Assembly (NCBI GenBank): GCA_902579395.1
Contig: CACHGK010000003.1
Span: forward strand, 1-64,000
Direction: 5' to 3'
Length of the DNA: 64,000 nt
Source of the DNA: an uncultured Alphaproteobacteria bacterium
GTDB lineage: Bacteria > Pseudomonadota > Alphaproteobacteria > Methylaequorales > Methylaequoraceae
Part shown: positions 9,875 to 18,227 of the stretch, one piece after another
How the letters are laid out: each line of letters begins with the position of its first letter
Position numbering within the stretch: position 1 is the stretch's first letter
Position numbers and translations under genes: made by a program
Notes under the pieces: generated by a model
The model's input: the letters and a program-made list of their open reading frames with translations, nothing else
Told to the model about the DNA's origin: nothing
Database searches by the model: none

Positions 9875-10584
9875 TATAAACTATTATCAATACTAACTTC
9901 TGAAATTTGGTTAAGAACAGAAAACAATTCTTCACATCCACTTTCTAGATTATAATATTGAATTGCAACCATTACTCCAGCAACTAAAGCTGATAAAGTT
10001 GTGTATAATGCAACCCCCATTCCACTTCCCATTGTTGTTAATACACCCTGCAAAAGTGTCACATCAAAGGTTGTTATATCTGATAAAGATCCCAGCATTA
10101 TAATAAAACCAATCACGGTCCCTATCAAACCTAGCTTCAGCATAATATCAGAACAGAACCAACCAAACTCATAAAAACCAACAGTTCTCTTAATATAACT
10201 ATCTAGAATTTGAGCATGTGAAGTTGCGCCATTTTTTTTTAAACCTATTAAATCTTTAAAGTAATCGCAAACTATTCCATCAGAAATTTCACCCTTCGAC
10301 GTAAGAATAAGTGAGTCCTCAATAATTCTAAGTTTAACATTTTCATTTAATAGACTTTTTTTAATTATATGAGCTTTATTAAGTTCTCCTGAAATAAGGA
10401 AAGTATAATAAAAACAATGCATGCTTATTGCTATAAAAGATAAAATAATCAAGCTGGTGATATAGCTTTTATCAGAACTTACAATTTTTATAATTAGTCC
10501 CTGGTCATAAATGAAGAAAATAAAAAAACTCATTAGACTGATTTGAAGTAGCCATTTAAGAAATAATTTATGTGCTTTTGTCAT
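9874..10584 (-). CDS. MotA/TolQ/ExbB-like proton channel protein
   Basis: The 236-aa product has four predicted membrane helices: about residues 11-30, 40-65, 140-165 and 172-208. The last two form the family core, with KLGLIGTVIGFIIMLGSL and LTTMGSGMGVALYTTLSALVAG; this is the MotA/TolQ/ExbB channel signature with small residues and Thr lining the pore. The four-helix layout is closer to MotA than to the three-helix TolQ. It heads a four-gene run (ExbB-like, ExbD-like, 2-TM, lipoprotein) and lies 16 nt after apt. TonB, TolA or flagellar genes are absent nearby, so this is not one of the standard Ton, Tol or Mot loci. Confidence 0.8.
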   Translation of the reverse strand: MTKAHKLFLKWLLQISLMSFFIFFIYDQGLIIKIVSSDKSYITSLIILSFIAISMHCFYYTFLISGELNKAHIIKKSLLNENVKLRIIEDSLILTSKGEISDGIVCDYFKDLIGLKKNGATSHAQILDSYIKRTVGFYEFGWFCSDIMLKLGLIGTVIGFIIMLGSLSDITTFDVTLLQGVLTTMGSGMGVALYTTLSALVAGVMVAIQYYNLESGCEELFSVLNQISEVSIDNSL

Positions 10585-10600
10585 AAAAAAATCTCCTCTA

Positions 10601-11113
10601 TTAATAATGAATTAAACTTTCAACAGGAGTTTCTAATTTTTTTCTTCCTTCCAGAAAATCTAATTCAATCAATGAAAGAAAACAAGATACCGATCCGCCT
10701 GATTTTCTTATTAACTCCGAAGAAGCGTGTGCAGTGCCTCCAGTTGCAAGAAGGTCATCAACTAATAATACCTTCTTTGTATCAAGATCTATATTTACCT
10801 CAAGGATATCCTTCCCGTATTCAAGCTCATATTCATGACTAATCTTCCTACCAGGTAATTTATTTTCTTTTCTTATCATAATGAAACCTTTATTAAGCAA
10901 ACATGATAAAGTGGATCCAAAAATAAAACCTCGAGCATCAATTCCTGCTACCAAGTCAAACTCATATTTGGAACATAAAGTTTCTAAATGATTTATAGCA
11001 GATTTAAAAGCTCTCCCATTTGATAAAAGTGTTGAAATATCATAAAATAATATACCTGGTTTTGGGTAATCTGGTATCTTACTTATAAAGGTTTCGATTT
11101 CTTTGACCTGCAT
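10601..11113 (-). CDS. apt: adenine phosphoribosyltransferase
   Basis: Purine salvage enzyme that joins adenine and PRPP to make AMP. The 170-aa protein has the type I PRTase PRPP-binding motif VLLVDDLLATGGTAHA (near residues 115-130). It also shows the Apt-specific start IPDYPKPGILFYDIS, DLVAGIDARGFIFG, and RKENKLPGRKI. Length is normal. It is the first gene of a minus-strand run leading into the ExbB-like cluster, and faces the TetR-like gene across a 152-bp AT-rich divergent region. Confidence 0.94.
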   Translation of the reverse strand: MQVKEIETFISKIPDYPKPGILFYDISTLLSNGRAFKSAINHLETLCSKYEFDLVAGIDARGFIFGSTLSCLLNKGFIMIRKENKLPGRKISHEYELEYGKDILEVNIDLDTKKVLLVDDLLATGGTAHASSELIRKSGGSVSCFLSLIELDFLEGRKKLETPVESLIHY

Positions 11114-11265
11114 TTAAAAAATAAAATTTTGTTAATTATTAATTATATTCTATAAAATTTAAAAGTTTAACTTACATTATAAATTTAATATCATTATAAC
11201 TACTTAAATTTTTATATACAAAAGATCAAGAATATATATATATATTTCATTTACAACTTAAATGT

Positions 11266-11850
11266 ATGAATTCACAAGATATTAAATTTGAACTAATTGA
11301 TAGATCTTTCATGATTATTGATAAAGATGGCTGGGAAGAATTCTCATTTAAAAAGCTGGCTTATGAAAAAAAAATAGATGTTAGTAAAATTAATCAATTT
11401 TTTGGATCAAAAAAACAATTACTAAAAGAGTTTTCAAAGATGATTGACTTGCGAGTCGAAAAAGAATTTGACTTTAAAAGTTTAGAAGACTCTTCAACAA
11501 AAGATAATCTTTTTGAGTTGATAATGCTGAGATTAGATCATTTACAACCATACAAAAATTCACTTAAAAAGATCATTGTTTCTATCAGTAAAAGCCCAAG
11601 TATGTTAAAGTCAGTTTCTGAGAATATTTCTGACTCCCTAGACTTTTATTTAGAACTTACGAAAGCATATGATAGTTCATGTTTTGATTTATTTAAAAAG
11701 AAAACAATTCTTTTGATTTATAGCTATATTTTTAAAGTTTGGCTTGATGATAATTCTGAAGAGCTTTCAAGAACAATGTCTGAACTTGATAAGGTTTTAT
11801 CACTTTCAGAAAAAGTAGCTAATAGAATTAAAAATTTCGCTTTATTTTAA
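11266..11850 (+). CDS. TetR-like helix-turn-helix protein
   Basis: The first 50 residues have the TetR N-terminal layout (GWEEFSFKKLAYEKKIDVSKINQFFGSKKQLLKEF, the usual helix-turn-helix with the F/Y-x-x-K/x-K-x-x-L tail). The rest is an all-helical domain containing LFELIMLRLDHLQPYKNSL and WLDDNSEELSRTMSELDKVL, a form common in alphaproteobacterial TetR relatives. COQ9 shares this fold, and the next gene is an ABC1-type kinase, so a quinone-related role is possible. However, I do not see COQ9's lipid-binding GDxSxDxNxYTKR-like block. Function is open: local regulator or COQ9-like accessory. The 3' end overlaps the convergent kinase gene by 23 nt. Confidence 0.6.
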   Translation: MNSQDIKFELIDRSFMIIDKDGWEEFSFKKLAYEKKIDVSKINQFFGSKKQLLKEFSKMIDLRVEKEFDFKSLEDSSTKDNLFELIMLRLDHLQPYKNSLKKIIVSISKSPSMLKSVSENISDSLDFYLELTKAYDSSCFDLFKKKTILLIYSYIFKVWLDDNSEELSRTMSELDKVLSLSEKVANRIKNFALF

Positions 11851-13159
11851 ATTTTTGTAAAACAGTTTTTTGTTTTTTATTTAAAGCTTTTTCATTAAAA
11901 TTTTTTATTAGATTATGAAATAAATTATACCAATTTACCTCTGCATTTAAATGTAGAAACACAGATCCAAGTCCTATCGCAGCTCTATCCATAAAGACAA
12001 ATTCACGAGGCGGTTTGACACCTCCTATTCTTTTTAATTCCTTATGAACCTTTGCAGCAGCTTCAGCTCCGTAAGTAGTTGAATTAGTGTCCTGCATCTT
12101 TCTTACTTTATTTTCCATAAGTGGAGAATAGAGAAATTTAGCCCATATGTTAAGAATTTCAATCATATCGTTTGAAATATTTTCAAATCCCCAACTTTGA
12201 TAAGCATGAACAGCCAGTTCTTGATTATTATTTTTGATGGCGTAATAAAGATCAATTACTCCTTTTACAAAAGAAGGTTTAAAAATTCTAATACAACCAA
12301 AATCTAGAAGATTAATATTTCCCTTTTCATCGGATGAGTAATTACCCAAATGAGGGTCGCCATGTATTATTCCATAATTATAGAAAGGAAAGTACCAAGC
12401 CTTAAACATATTTATTGCAATTTTTTTTCTAATGTTATGAGGATGATTTTTAAAATGAAGAAGTTTGTAACCTCTCAAATAATTCATACTAATCAATCTT
12501 TGAGTTGAAATATCTTGGAAAACTTTAGGTATTTGGACTTCTTTAGATTTTTCAAAAATCAATTGAAATAAACTGATATTTTTTTGTTCTTCATTATAAT
12601 CGAGTTCTTCTTTAATTCTTTCACTAATTTCTTTTTGGATCTCTGATGTATCAATACTACTATCTATTTTCTTATAAATAGAAAAGATTAGTTTTAATTG
12701 ATTGATGTCAGCGTCTACAATTGAAATCATGTCAGGATATTGAAGTTTGCAGACTATATCCTGTTTCTTGTGTTCAGCTCTATGAACTTGGCCTAGCGAT
12801 GCAGCTGCAAAAGGTTGTTTCTCAAAAGAATCAAAAGAATCCAACCAATTAAAACCTAACTCATTTTTCATTCGTCTTTTCACAAAATTCCAACCCATCG
12901 GTGGCGCGTTAGATTGTAGCTTGGTAAGTTCTTTTACATATTCTTCAGGCAAAAGATCAGGAACCGTCGATAGAAGTTGGGCGATTTTCATAATTGGACC
13001 TTTTAGCCCTCCTAAAATATTTTTCAAATCCACTGCGTTTCTGTCATGTTCTTTATTCAGAAATTTTGTTCCAAATAGTTTTATTGCAATATTTCCAGCT
13101 GAAGTGCCCAGATTGGCGTATCTTATTACTCTTTTTGAAAATTTATTAATTTCGTCCAT
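11828..13159 (-). CDS. ABC1/ADCK/UbiB-family atypical kinase
   Basis: The 443-aa protein has the ABC1 kinase-like core: GPIMKIAQLLSTVPDLLP (the KxGQ helix, with Ala in place of the Gly), the alanine-rich nucleotide loop AAASLGQVHRA, the lysine strand IVCKLQYP, the catalytic loop GIIHGDPHLGNY and the metal-binding LLDFGCIRIF. Family members support ubiquinone synthesis (UbiB, COQ8). It lacks the C-terminal pair of membrane helices typical of E. coli UbiB, so it is the shorter ADCK-like form found in many alphaproteobacteria. It lies downstream of the polyprenyl diphosphate synthase on the same strand, which fits a quinone role. Confidence 0.88.
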   Translation of the reverse strand: MDEINKFSKRVIRYANLGTSAGNIAIKLFGTKFLNKEHDRNAVDLKNILGGLKGPIMKIAQLLSTVPDLLPEEYVKELTKLQSNAPPMGWNFVKRRMKNELGFNWLDSFDSFEKQPFAAASLGQVHRAEHKKQDIVCKLQYPDMISIVDADINQLKLIFSIYKKIDSSIDTSEIQKEISERIKEELDYNEEQKNISLFQLIFEKSKEVQIPKVFQDISTQRLISMNYLRGYKLLHFKNHPHNIRKKIAINMFKAWYFPFYNYGIIHGDPHLGNYSSDEKGNINLLDFGCIRIFKPSFVKGVIDLYYAIKNNNQELAVHAYQSWGFENISNDMIEILNIWAKFLYSPLMENKVRKMQDTNSTTYGAEAAAKVHKELKRIGGVKPPREFVFMDRAAIGLGSVFLHLNAEVNWYNLFHNLIKNFNEKALNKKQKTVLQKFKIKRNF

Positions 13160-13189
13160 ATTTGATAAGTTAATGGAAAAAAAAAAAAA

Positions 13190-13309
13190 TTAAATGAAAA
13201 TCATCAGAACTAAGAAAAATATAGAGATAAAAACATAATTTTTTGAGAGGAATTCAAGTGACTTGGCAGTTATATATCTTTTATATGTGAATTGATTAAA
13301 TTTATCCAT
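13190..13309 (-). CDS. possible 39-aa single-pass membrane protein
   Basis: This short frame is not in the ORF track. Read on the minus strand it gives MDKFNQFTYKRYITAKSLEF followed by a C-terminal hydrophobic helix (YVFISIFFLVLMIFI) and stop. It fits the 181-bp gap between the polyprenyl synthase and ABC1 kinase genes, all in the same direction, with basic residues before the helix as in real small inner-membrane proteins. No homology can be claimed and coding by chance is possible in such AT-rich DNA. Confidence 0.4.
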   Translation of the reverse strand: MDKFNQFTYKRYITAKSLEFLSKNYVFISIFFLVLMIFI

Positions 13310-13340
13310 ACAGGTTTTTCTGCAAAATTTATTCCAAAAA

Positions 13341-14351
13341 TCAGGTATTTCTCTTTGTCAGAAAATCCACTAGACTTAGTATTTTTTCTTTTTCTCGAGA
13401 ATCTGAAAAAACTCCAAGACTGTCCTTTGCCATAGTTGAAAAATGACCGGCTTTTTTTATACAATCATTTTTAACATTATATTTCCTCATAATTTTTACA
13501 ATGGTTTCAAAGTCATTTTGTGTAGGAGGGTTTTTAAAAATTATATGCTCAATTAATTTCTTTTCTTTCTTATTTGACCTTTTGTAACAAATAATTAAGG
13601 GAAGTGACATCTTCCCTTCTTTCAAATCATTTCCAGTACTTTTACCTGAAGTATTAGAATCGGAAAAGTAATCCAATGTATCGTCAATGATTTGGTATGC
13701 AACTCCTAAGAAAGTTCCAAATTCCGAAAGACCATTTTTTTTTTCAGAATCAACTTCGCTTATTATGCCGCTAATTGTGCAGGCTGCTGAGAATAATTCT
13801 GCTGTTTTATGATTTATAATATCCAAATATTCTGATTCGCTAGTTAAAAAATTTCTTATTGATGCTAGTTGCTTAACTTCACCATTTGAGATCCGTAGAG
13901 AAGCTTTGGAAATTACGTCCAGGCATAGGGTTGATCCATCGTCAATTAGCATCCTAAATGCCTTACTTAAAAGATAATCTCCTACAAGTATACTAGATTT
14001 GTTATCCCAAATAAGATTTGCAGTTAACTTTCCTCTTCTTTTTTTACTGTTATCAACAACGTCATCATGAAGGAGTGTGGCAGTATGAATAAATTCTATT
14101 ACTGCTGCGAGATTAATATGCCTTTCGCCTGTGTATTTACATAATTTTGCACACGCTACTGTAAGTAAAGGTCTAATTCTTTTTCCTCCGGAATTAATTA
14201 TATGATTTGACAAATCTATGATTAGTGAAGCACTTCCGTGAAGATTTTTTATTATCTCATGATTAATTTTAAGAATATCATTTTTGAGCCAATTAAAGAA
14301 AGCTTCGTTGAGACCTTCTGAGGTTTTTTTTGTAAGCCTGATGATATTCAT
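13341..14351 (-). CDS. ispB: trans-polyprenyl diphosphate synthase (quinone side chain)
   Basis: Makes the long isoprenoid diphosphate tail for ubiquinone from IPP and allylic primers. Both Asp-rich motifs are present: LLHDDVVDNSKKRRG (first, near residue 92) and YQIIDDTLDYFSD (second, near residue 219). GGKRIRPLL near residue 55 and GEVKQLAS are also typical. Length of 336 aa matches octaprenyl/decaprenyl synthases rather than shorter FPP synthases. Chain length cannot be read with certainty. It faces glyQ divergently across a 105-bp AT-rich gap. Confidence 0.91.
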   Translation of the reverse strand: MNIIRLTKKTSEGLNEAFFNWLKNDILKINHEIIKNLHGSASLIIDLSNHIINSGGKRIRPLLTVACAKLCKYTGERHINLAAVIEFIHTATLLHDDVVDNSKKRRGKLTANLIWDNKSSILVGDYLLSKAFRMLIDDGSTLCLDVISKASLRISNGEVKQLASIRNFLTSESEYLDIINHKTAELFSAACTISGIISEVDSEKKNGLSEFGTFLGVAYQIIDDTLDYFSDSNTSGKSTGNDLKEGKMSLPLIICYKRSNKKEKKLIEHIIFKNPPTQNDFETIVKIMRKYNVKNDCIKKAGHFSTMAKDSLGVFSDSREKEKILSLVDFLTKRNT

Positions 14352-14404
14352 TATTGATTAATTATAATTCGAAAAATTATTTAAATGCGTATCTTTAAGT
14401 AAAA

Positions 14405-14446
14405 TATAATATTCTACAATTGAATTTTAAATTAAAATCTTATAAT
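14405..14446 (+). promoter_or_regulatory. candidate promoter for glyQ-glyS
   Basis: In the divergent gap two TATAAT hexamers occur (14405-14410 and 14441-14446). The second has TTGAAT at 14420-14425, but the spacer is only 15 nt and the implied leader would be very short. The first could give a more normal leader but lacks a clear -35 match. In DNA this AT-rich such boxes arise by chance, so this only marks where the promoter probably lies. Confidence 0.3.
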
Positions 14447-14456
14447 AAAGTCTGTA

Positions 14457-15305
14457 ATGCTAACATTTCAAGAAATTATTGATAATCTCCAAAGTTATTG
14501 GGAAGACAAAGGTTGTACTAAAATCCAGCCTTTTGACATGGAAATGGGTGCCGCCACATTCCATCCGGCGACAGCTTTGAAAGCAATTGGAATTCAGCCG
14601 TGGAGGGTAGTTTTTGTCCAACCCTGTAGAAGGCCTTCAGATGGAAGATATGGTCAAAATCCTAATAGACTCCAACATTATTATCAGTTGCAAGTGTTGA
14701 TTAAACCTAACCCCATCAATTCACAAGAACTTTTCCTTAACAGTCTTGGGGCAATAGGAATCAATAAAAAATTTAATGACATAAAATTTATTGAAGACGA
14801 TTGGGAAAGCCCTACGCTTGGTGCTACAGGTCTTGGTTGGGAGATACAGTGTAATGGGATGGAAATTAGTCAATTTACATATTTTCAACAGATTGGGGGA
14901 TATGAATGTAAACCTGTTAGTTTGGAAATTACTTATGGGCTGGAAAGAATTGCAACTTTTGTTCAGAATATAGAAAGTGTATACGATATTAAAATTGACA
15001 AGTCAGGTCTTACTTACAAAGATATTTTTCTTGAAAATGAAAAACAAATGTCTTTTTTCAACTTTAAATATGCTCCTAAGGATTATTTATATGAATCATT
15101 TAGACATTTCGAACAAAATTCAAAAATTTTAATTAATCAAAAACTTCCAATACCAGCTTATGAACAATGTATAAAAGCGAGTCACTCATTCAATTTATTA
15201 GATTCGAGAGGTCTTGTTTCTGTATCTGAAAGACAAGCTTACATTCTAAGGATAAGATCTTTAGTTCAAGAATGTTGCAAGCTTGTAATAGGTAATGATG
15301 AGTGA
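14457..15305 (+). CDS. glyQ: glycyl-tRNA synthetase alpha subunit
   Basis: Catalytic alpha chain of the bacterial alpha2-beta2 glycyl-tRNA synthetase. It is recognised by TFQEIIDNLQSYWEDKGC at the N-terminus, the block MEMGAATFHPATALKAIG, QPCRRPSDGRYGQNPNR and the class II core GLGWEIQCNGMEISQFTYFQQ. The length of 282 aa is standard. Its last 11 nt overlap glyS, so the subunits are translationally coupled. Confidence 0.97.
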   Translation: MLTFQEIIDNLQSYWEDKGCTKIQPFDMEMGAATFHPATALKAIGIQPWRVVFVQPCRRPSDGRYGQNPNRLQHYYQLQVLIKPNPINSQELFLNSLGAIGINKKFNDIKFIEDDWESPTLGATGLGWEIQCNGMEISQFTYFQQIGGYECKPVSLEITYGLERIATFVQNIESVYDIKIDKSGLTYKDIFLENEKQMSFFNFKYAPKDYLYESFRHFEQNSKILINQKLPIPAYEQCIKASHSFNLLDSRGLVSVSERQAYILRIRSLVQECCKLVIGNDE

Positions 15306-17331
15306 TTTTATCTTAGAAATTTATGGAGAAGAAATTCCCTCATCGGCACAACTGCTAATAGAAAAATCATTGCTGGGTTCATTCAATGATTTATTTAAAA
15401 GCTTTGAAATAAAATACGAAAGAATTTTTTCTTATTCTTCATCTAGGCGAGTAGTAATTTTTATCAAAGCACTCTCCAAACAAACCTCTTCAACTATTAA
15501 GGAAATTAGAGGTCCAAGAACCAATGCAAATCAAAATGCAATAAATGGTTTTATGAAATCTAACAAAATAACTAATAAGAAAATATTAGATAAAAAAGAA
15601 ATTAATGGGAAGTTATATTTTGTATTATTGAAAAAATCCAATGTTAAAAAAGTAGATATTATTCTTCAAAAAAATCTTCCTGAAATTCTTAGTTCAATAG
15701 GGTGGATTAAATCAATGAGATGGGGATCAAATAATGATCGATGGATTAGACCGATTAAAAATATTTTATGTGTCTTTGATAAGAAAGTGATCAAATTTAA
15801 TTATGCAGGCGTAACTTCAAATTTTTACACCTTTGGAAATTACAATATCAATGAAAAGAAAATTAAATTTACAGATTTTCAAAAATATAAAAAGGATTTA
15901 CAAAAAAATAAGGTAAAATTAGATAGAACTGATAGAAAAAAATACATAATGGCTCAGCTTGAAAGTTATTGTACTAAAAATAGTCTTAAAAAGGACTTTA
16001 ATGAATCATTAATAGATAGAGTTTCTAATTCTGTAGAATGGCCAAATGCTTTTTTTGGGTCATTTAGTTCAGAATATTTTGAGTTACCTGATTTTCTAAT
16101 TGAGAATATTCTTTCAGACAAACAAGATTATTTTTCATTTAAGGATATGAAAAATAAATTAACTAATAAATTTTGTTTTGTTTCAAATCTTGAAAAAAAA
16201 AATAAAAATAATTTAATTAAAGGAAATCAAAGCGTTTTAAAAGCTCGATTTAGCGATGCAAAGTTTTTTATTCAAGAAGATAAAAAGAAAAAATTACATG
16301 AAAGAATCGATGACCTAAACCATATAGTTTTTTATGAGAAAATAGGATCACTTCTGCATAGATCCCATAGAATTAGCAATCTAGTAAATGAAATTTATAA
16401 GTCATTAGGTATGAAATTAGATAAAAAACTAAATAATTTATTAATTTCAAATGCAGATTTATCAACTGAGTTAGTCAAGGAATTCCCAAATTTGCAAGGA
16501 AGAGTTGGAGGTTTTTTGGCTACTCAAGAGGGCCTGCCTAAAAGTCTATGCACTGCTATCTCTGACCAATACAACTATGAATTTCCAAGCTCTTATAAAA
16601 ACTTATTAACTTTTGTTCTTTCCATAGCCCAAAAATTTGACGGAATAGTGGGTTGTTTTATTTCAAAAAAGAAAATTAGTGGTTCAGGTGATCCTTTTGG
16701 AGTAAGACGTTCAACACTATCGATTATCAAGATTTGTATTGAGAAAAAATTAGGAATTAATTTTTTAAATCTATTTAATTACCTAAAAGAGTTATATGTT
16801 AACCAAAGAATTGAAATCGACATAGAATACAAATTTTTGGATGATTATTTTAGAAAAAGAATAATAATTTTACTGGTAGAGCTTGGCTTTAGACAAGATG
16901 TTGTTAAGAGTTCTATTCTTGGGTACGATCTCAATCCATACTCAATTTTTCAGAGAGTCTCAAAACTATCTGCTTTTGTAAAATCAAGTGATGGAAAAAA
17001 GTTTCTTAGAGCTTATAAGAGAATTGATGCGTTGGCTGAAGATTTACATATTGAAAATCTGCAAAGCAACATGTTAATAGAAGCAGAAGAGTTAAATTTA
17101 AATAGATTATTACAGGAGATAGATAAAAAAATTAAGAATAAGGATAAGAATTTTATATTTGACGATCAAAGTATCCTTAACAAAATTACGTTTGTTCTAA
17201 ATGATTTTTTTGATAATGTTACCGTAAATGTTGAAGATGCTAGAATTAAAAGAAATAGAAAAATTTTAATTAGTAAATTTAATTCTTGTATTAAGAATTT
17301 ACATAATTTTTCTTTAATTGAAACAAAATGA
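15295..17331 (+). CDS. glyS: glycyl-tRNA synthetase beta subunit
   Basis: The 678-aa beta chain carries tRNA-binding domains. It shows LLEIYGEEIPS-like start (here FILEIYGEEIPSSAQ), the HD-like segment with HRIS and LVKEFPNLQGRVGG, GSGDPFGVRR and a C-terminal anticodon-binding (DALR-like) region. The HD-like motifs are as in other GlyS proteins and do not imply nuclease activity. The ORF begins ATGATG; either Met can serve. It overlaps glyQ by 11 nt and the MeaB-like gene by 4 nt (ATGA). Confidence 0.96.
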   Translation: MMSDFILEIYGEEIPSSAQLLIEKSLLGSFNDLFKSFEIKYERIFSYSSSRRVVIFIKALSKQTSSTIKEIRGPRTNANQNAINGFMKSNKITNKKILDKKEINGKLYFVLLKKSNVKKVDIILQKNLPEILSSIGWIKSMRWGSNNDRWIRPIKNILCVFDKKVIKFNYAGVTSNFYTFGNYNINEKKIKFTDFQKYKKDLQKNKVKLDRTDRKKYIMAQLESYCTKNSLKKDFNESLIDRVSNSVEWPNAFFGSFSSEYFELPDFLIENILSDKQDYFSFKDMKNKLTNKFCFVSNLEKKNKNNLIKGNQSVLKARFSDAKFFIQEDKKKKLHERIDDLNHIVFYEKIGSLLHRSHRISNLVNEIYKSLGMKLDKKLNNLLISNADLSTELVKEFPNLQGRVGGFLATQEGLPKSLCTAISDQYNYEFPSSYKNLLTFVLSIAQKFDGIVGCFISKKKISGSGDPFGVRRSTLSIIKICIEKKLGINFLNLFNYLKELYVNQRIEIDIEYKFLDDYFRKRIIILLVELGFRQDVVKSSILGYDLNPYSIFQRVSKLSAFVKSSDGKKFLRAYKRIDALAEDLHIENLQSNMLIEAEELNLNRLLQEIDKKIKNKDKNFIFDDQSILNKITFVLNDFFDNVTVNVEDARIKRNRKILISKFNSCIKNLHNFSLIETK

Positions 17332-18227
17332 TTAATAGTTTAAAGAAAAAAATAGAATTATCAGAATTATTAGGAGAGATAGAGTCTAATTTTGATTCAG
17401 AAAAAATCACAAAAAAACTTGACCTTCTTCATTCTAAATCAAAAGCACATGTAATTGGAATTACCGGTTCGCCTGGTGCAGGGAAGTCATCATTAATTGA
17501 CAAGTTGGTAAGATTTATAAGGAAAAAAAAAAAATCTGTTGGAATCATAGCAATTGATCCGTCCTCAGAAAAATCTGGTGGAGCATTGCTAGGTGATAGA
17601 ACACGCTTCCTACTCAACCCCTCGGATAATGAAGTTTTTGTAAGGTCGATGGCCTCAAAAAGTTTTTTAGGAGGAGTATCTGAATTTACCTATCCATCAA
17701 TGATTGTAATGAGATCAATATTTGATTTTTTAATTATTGAAACAGTAGGCGTTGGACAATCTGAAACTTTTATAAAAGATATAAGTGATAGTGTTATTTT
17801 ATGTATTCAACCGGGGAGTGGTGATACTGTACAATTTATGAAATCTGGTATCTTTGAAATTCCAGATATTATAGTTATAACAAAGACAGATTTAAATAAT
17901 TTATCTGATATAACTTATGCAGACTTAAGTGGAAGTAAGTCATATTTTCAGAATAATAACAAATGGGAAATTAATATTATAAAAACATCTTCGTCTCAAA
18001 ATATTGGTTTTGATCAATTATATTCAGAAATACTATCTAGATGGAAATGGTTAAATATTGGAAATAGAAAAAAGAAATTAAGAATCAAACAAGATGAAAA
18101 ATGGGTTGAAAAAAATATTATTAAAGAATTTGGTGATAGAGGACTTAAAAAAATTAAAAATACCATATCTTGCAAAAGAAATCCATTTTCAACTTTAAGA
18201 AAAATAAAAAATAGTATTAATTTTTAA
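17328..18227 (+). CDS. meaB: MeaB/ArgK family P-loop GTPase
   Basis: G3E-class GTPase that protects or loads B12-dependent acyl-CoA mutases such as methylmalonyl-CoA mutase. Visible motifs are Walker A GSPGAGKSS (near residue 46), the family block DPSSEKSGGALLGDRTR, the ETVGVGQSE switch segment and the TKTD base-specificity motif. At 299 aa it is somewhat shorter than typical MeaB (about 330) because the C-terminal dimerisation arm is compact. No mutase gene is adjacent; it is instead coupled by a 4-nt overlap to glyS. Its 3' end overlaps the convergent ygfZ by 4 nt. Confidence 0.9.
   Translation: MINSLKKKIELSELLGEIESNFDSEKITKKLDLLHSKSKAHVIGITGSPGAGKSSLIDKLVRFIRKKKKSVGIIAIDPSSEKSGGALLGDRTRFLLNPSDNEVFVRSMASKSFLGGVSEFTYPSMIVMRSIFDFLIIETVGVGQSETFIKDISDSVILCIQPGSGDTVQFMKSGIFEIPDIIVITKTDLNNLSDITYADLSGSKSYFQNNNKWEINIIKTSSSQNIGFDQLYSEILSRWKWLNIGNRKKKLRIKQDEKWVEKNIIKEFGDRGLKKIKNTISCKRNPFSTLRKIKNSINF

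Noticed and set aside
10570-10842. 90-aa plus-strand ORF over the start of the ExbB-like gene and apt
   Set aside because: Opposite strand to apt, whose PRTase motifs are intact; no recognisable motif, so a shadow.
11225-11250. TA-alternating run in the apt/TetR-like divergent region
   Set aside because: Short dinucleotide run in very AT-rich DNA; may be promoter-melting DNA but shows no operator symmetry I can support.
12921-13193. 90-aa plus-strand ORF antisense to the ABC1 kinase
   Set aside because: Antisense of a well-conserved N-terminal region; composition follows the complementary codons.
13270-13464. 64-aa minus ORF overlapping the end of the polyprenyl synthase
   Set aside because: Different frame of the real gene; the Ser/Lys/Phe-rich product looks like frame noise. 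The 39-aa frame at 13190 is a better candidate in that gap.
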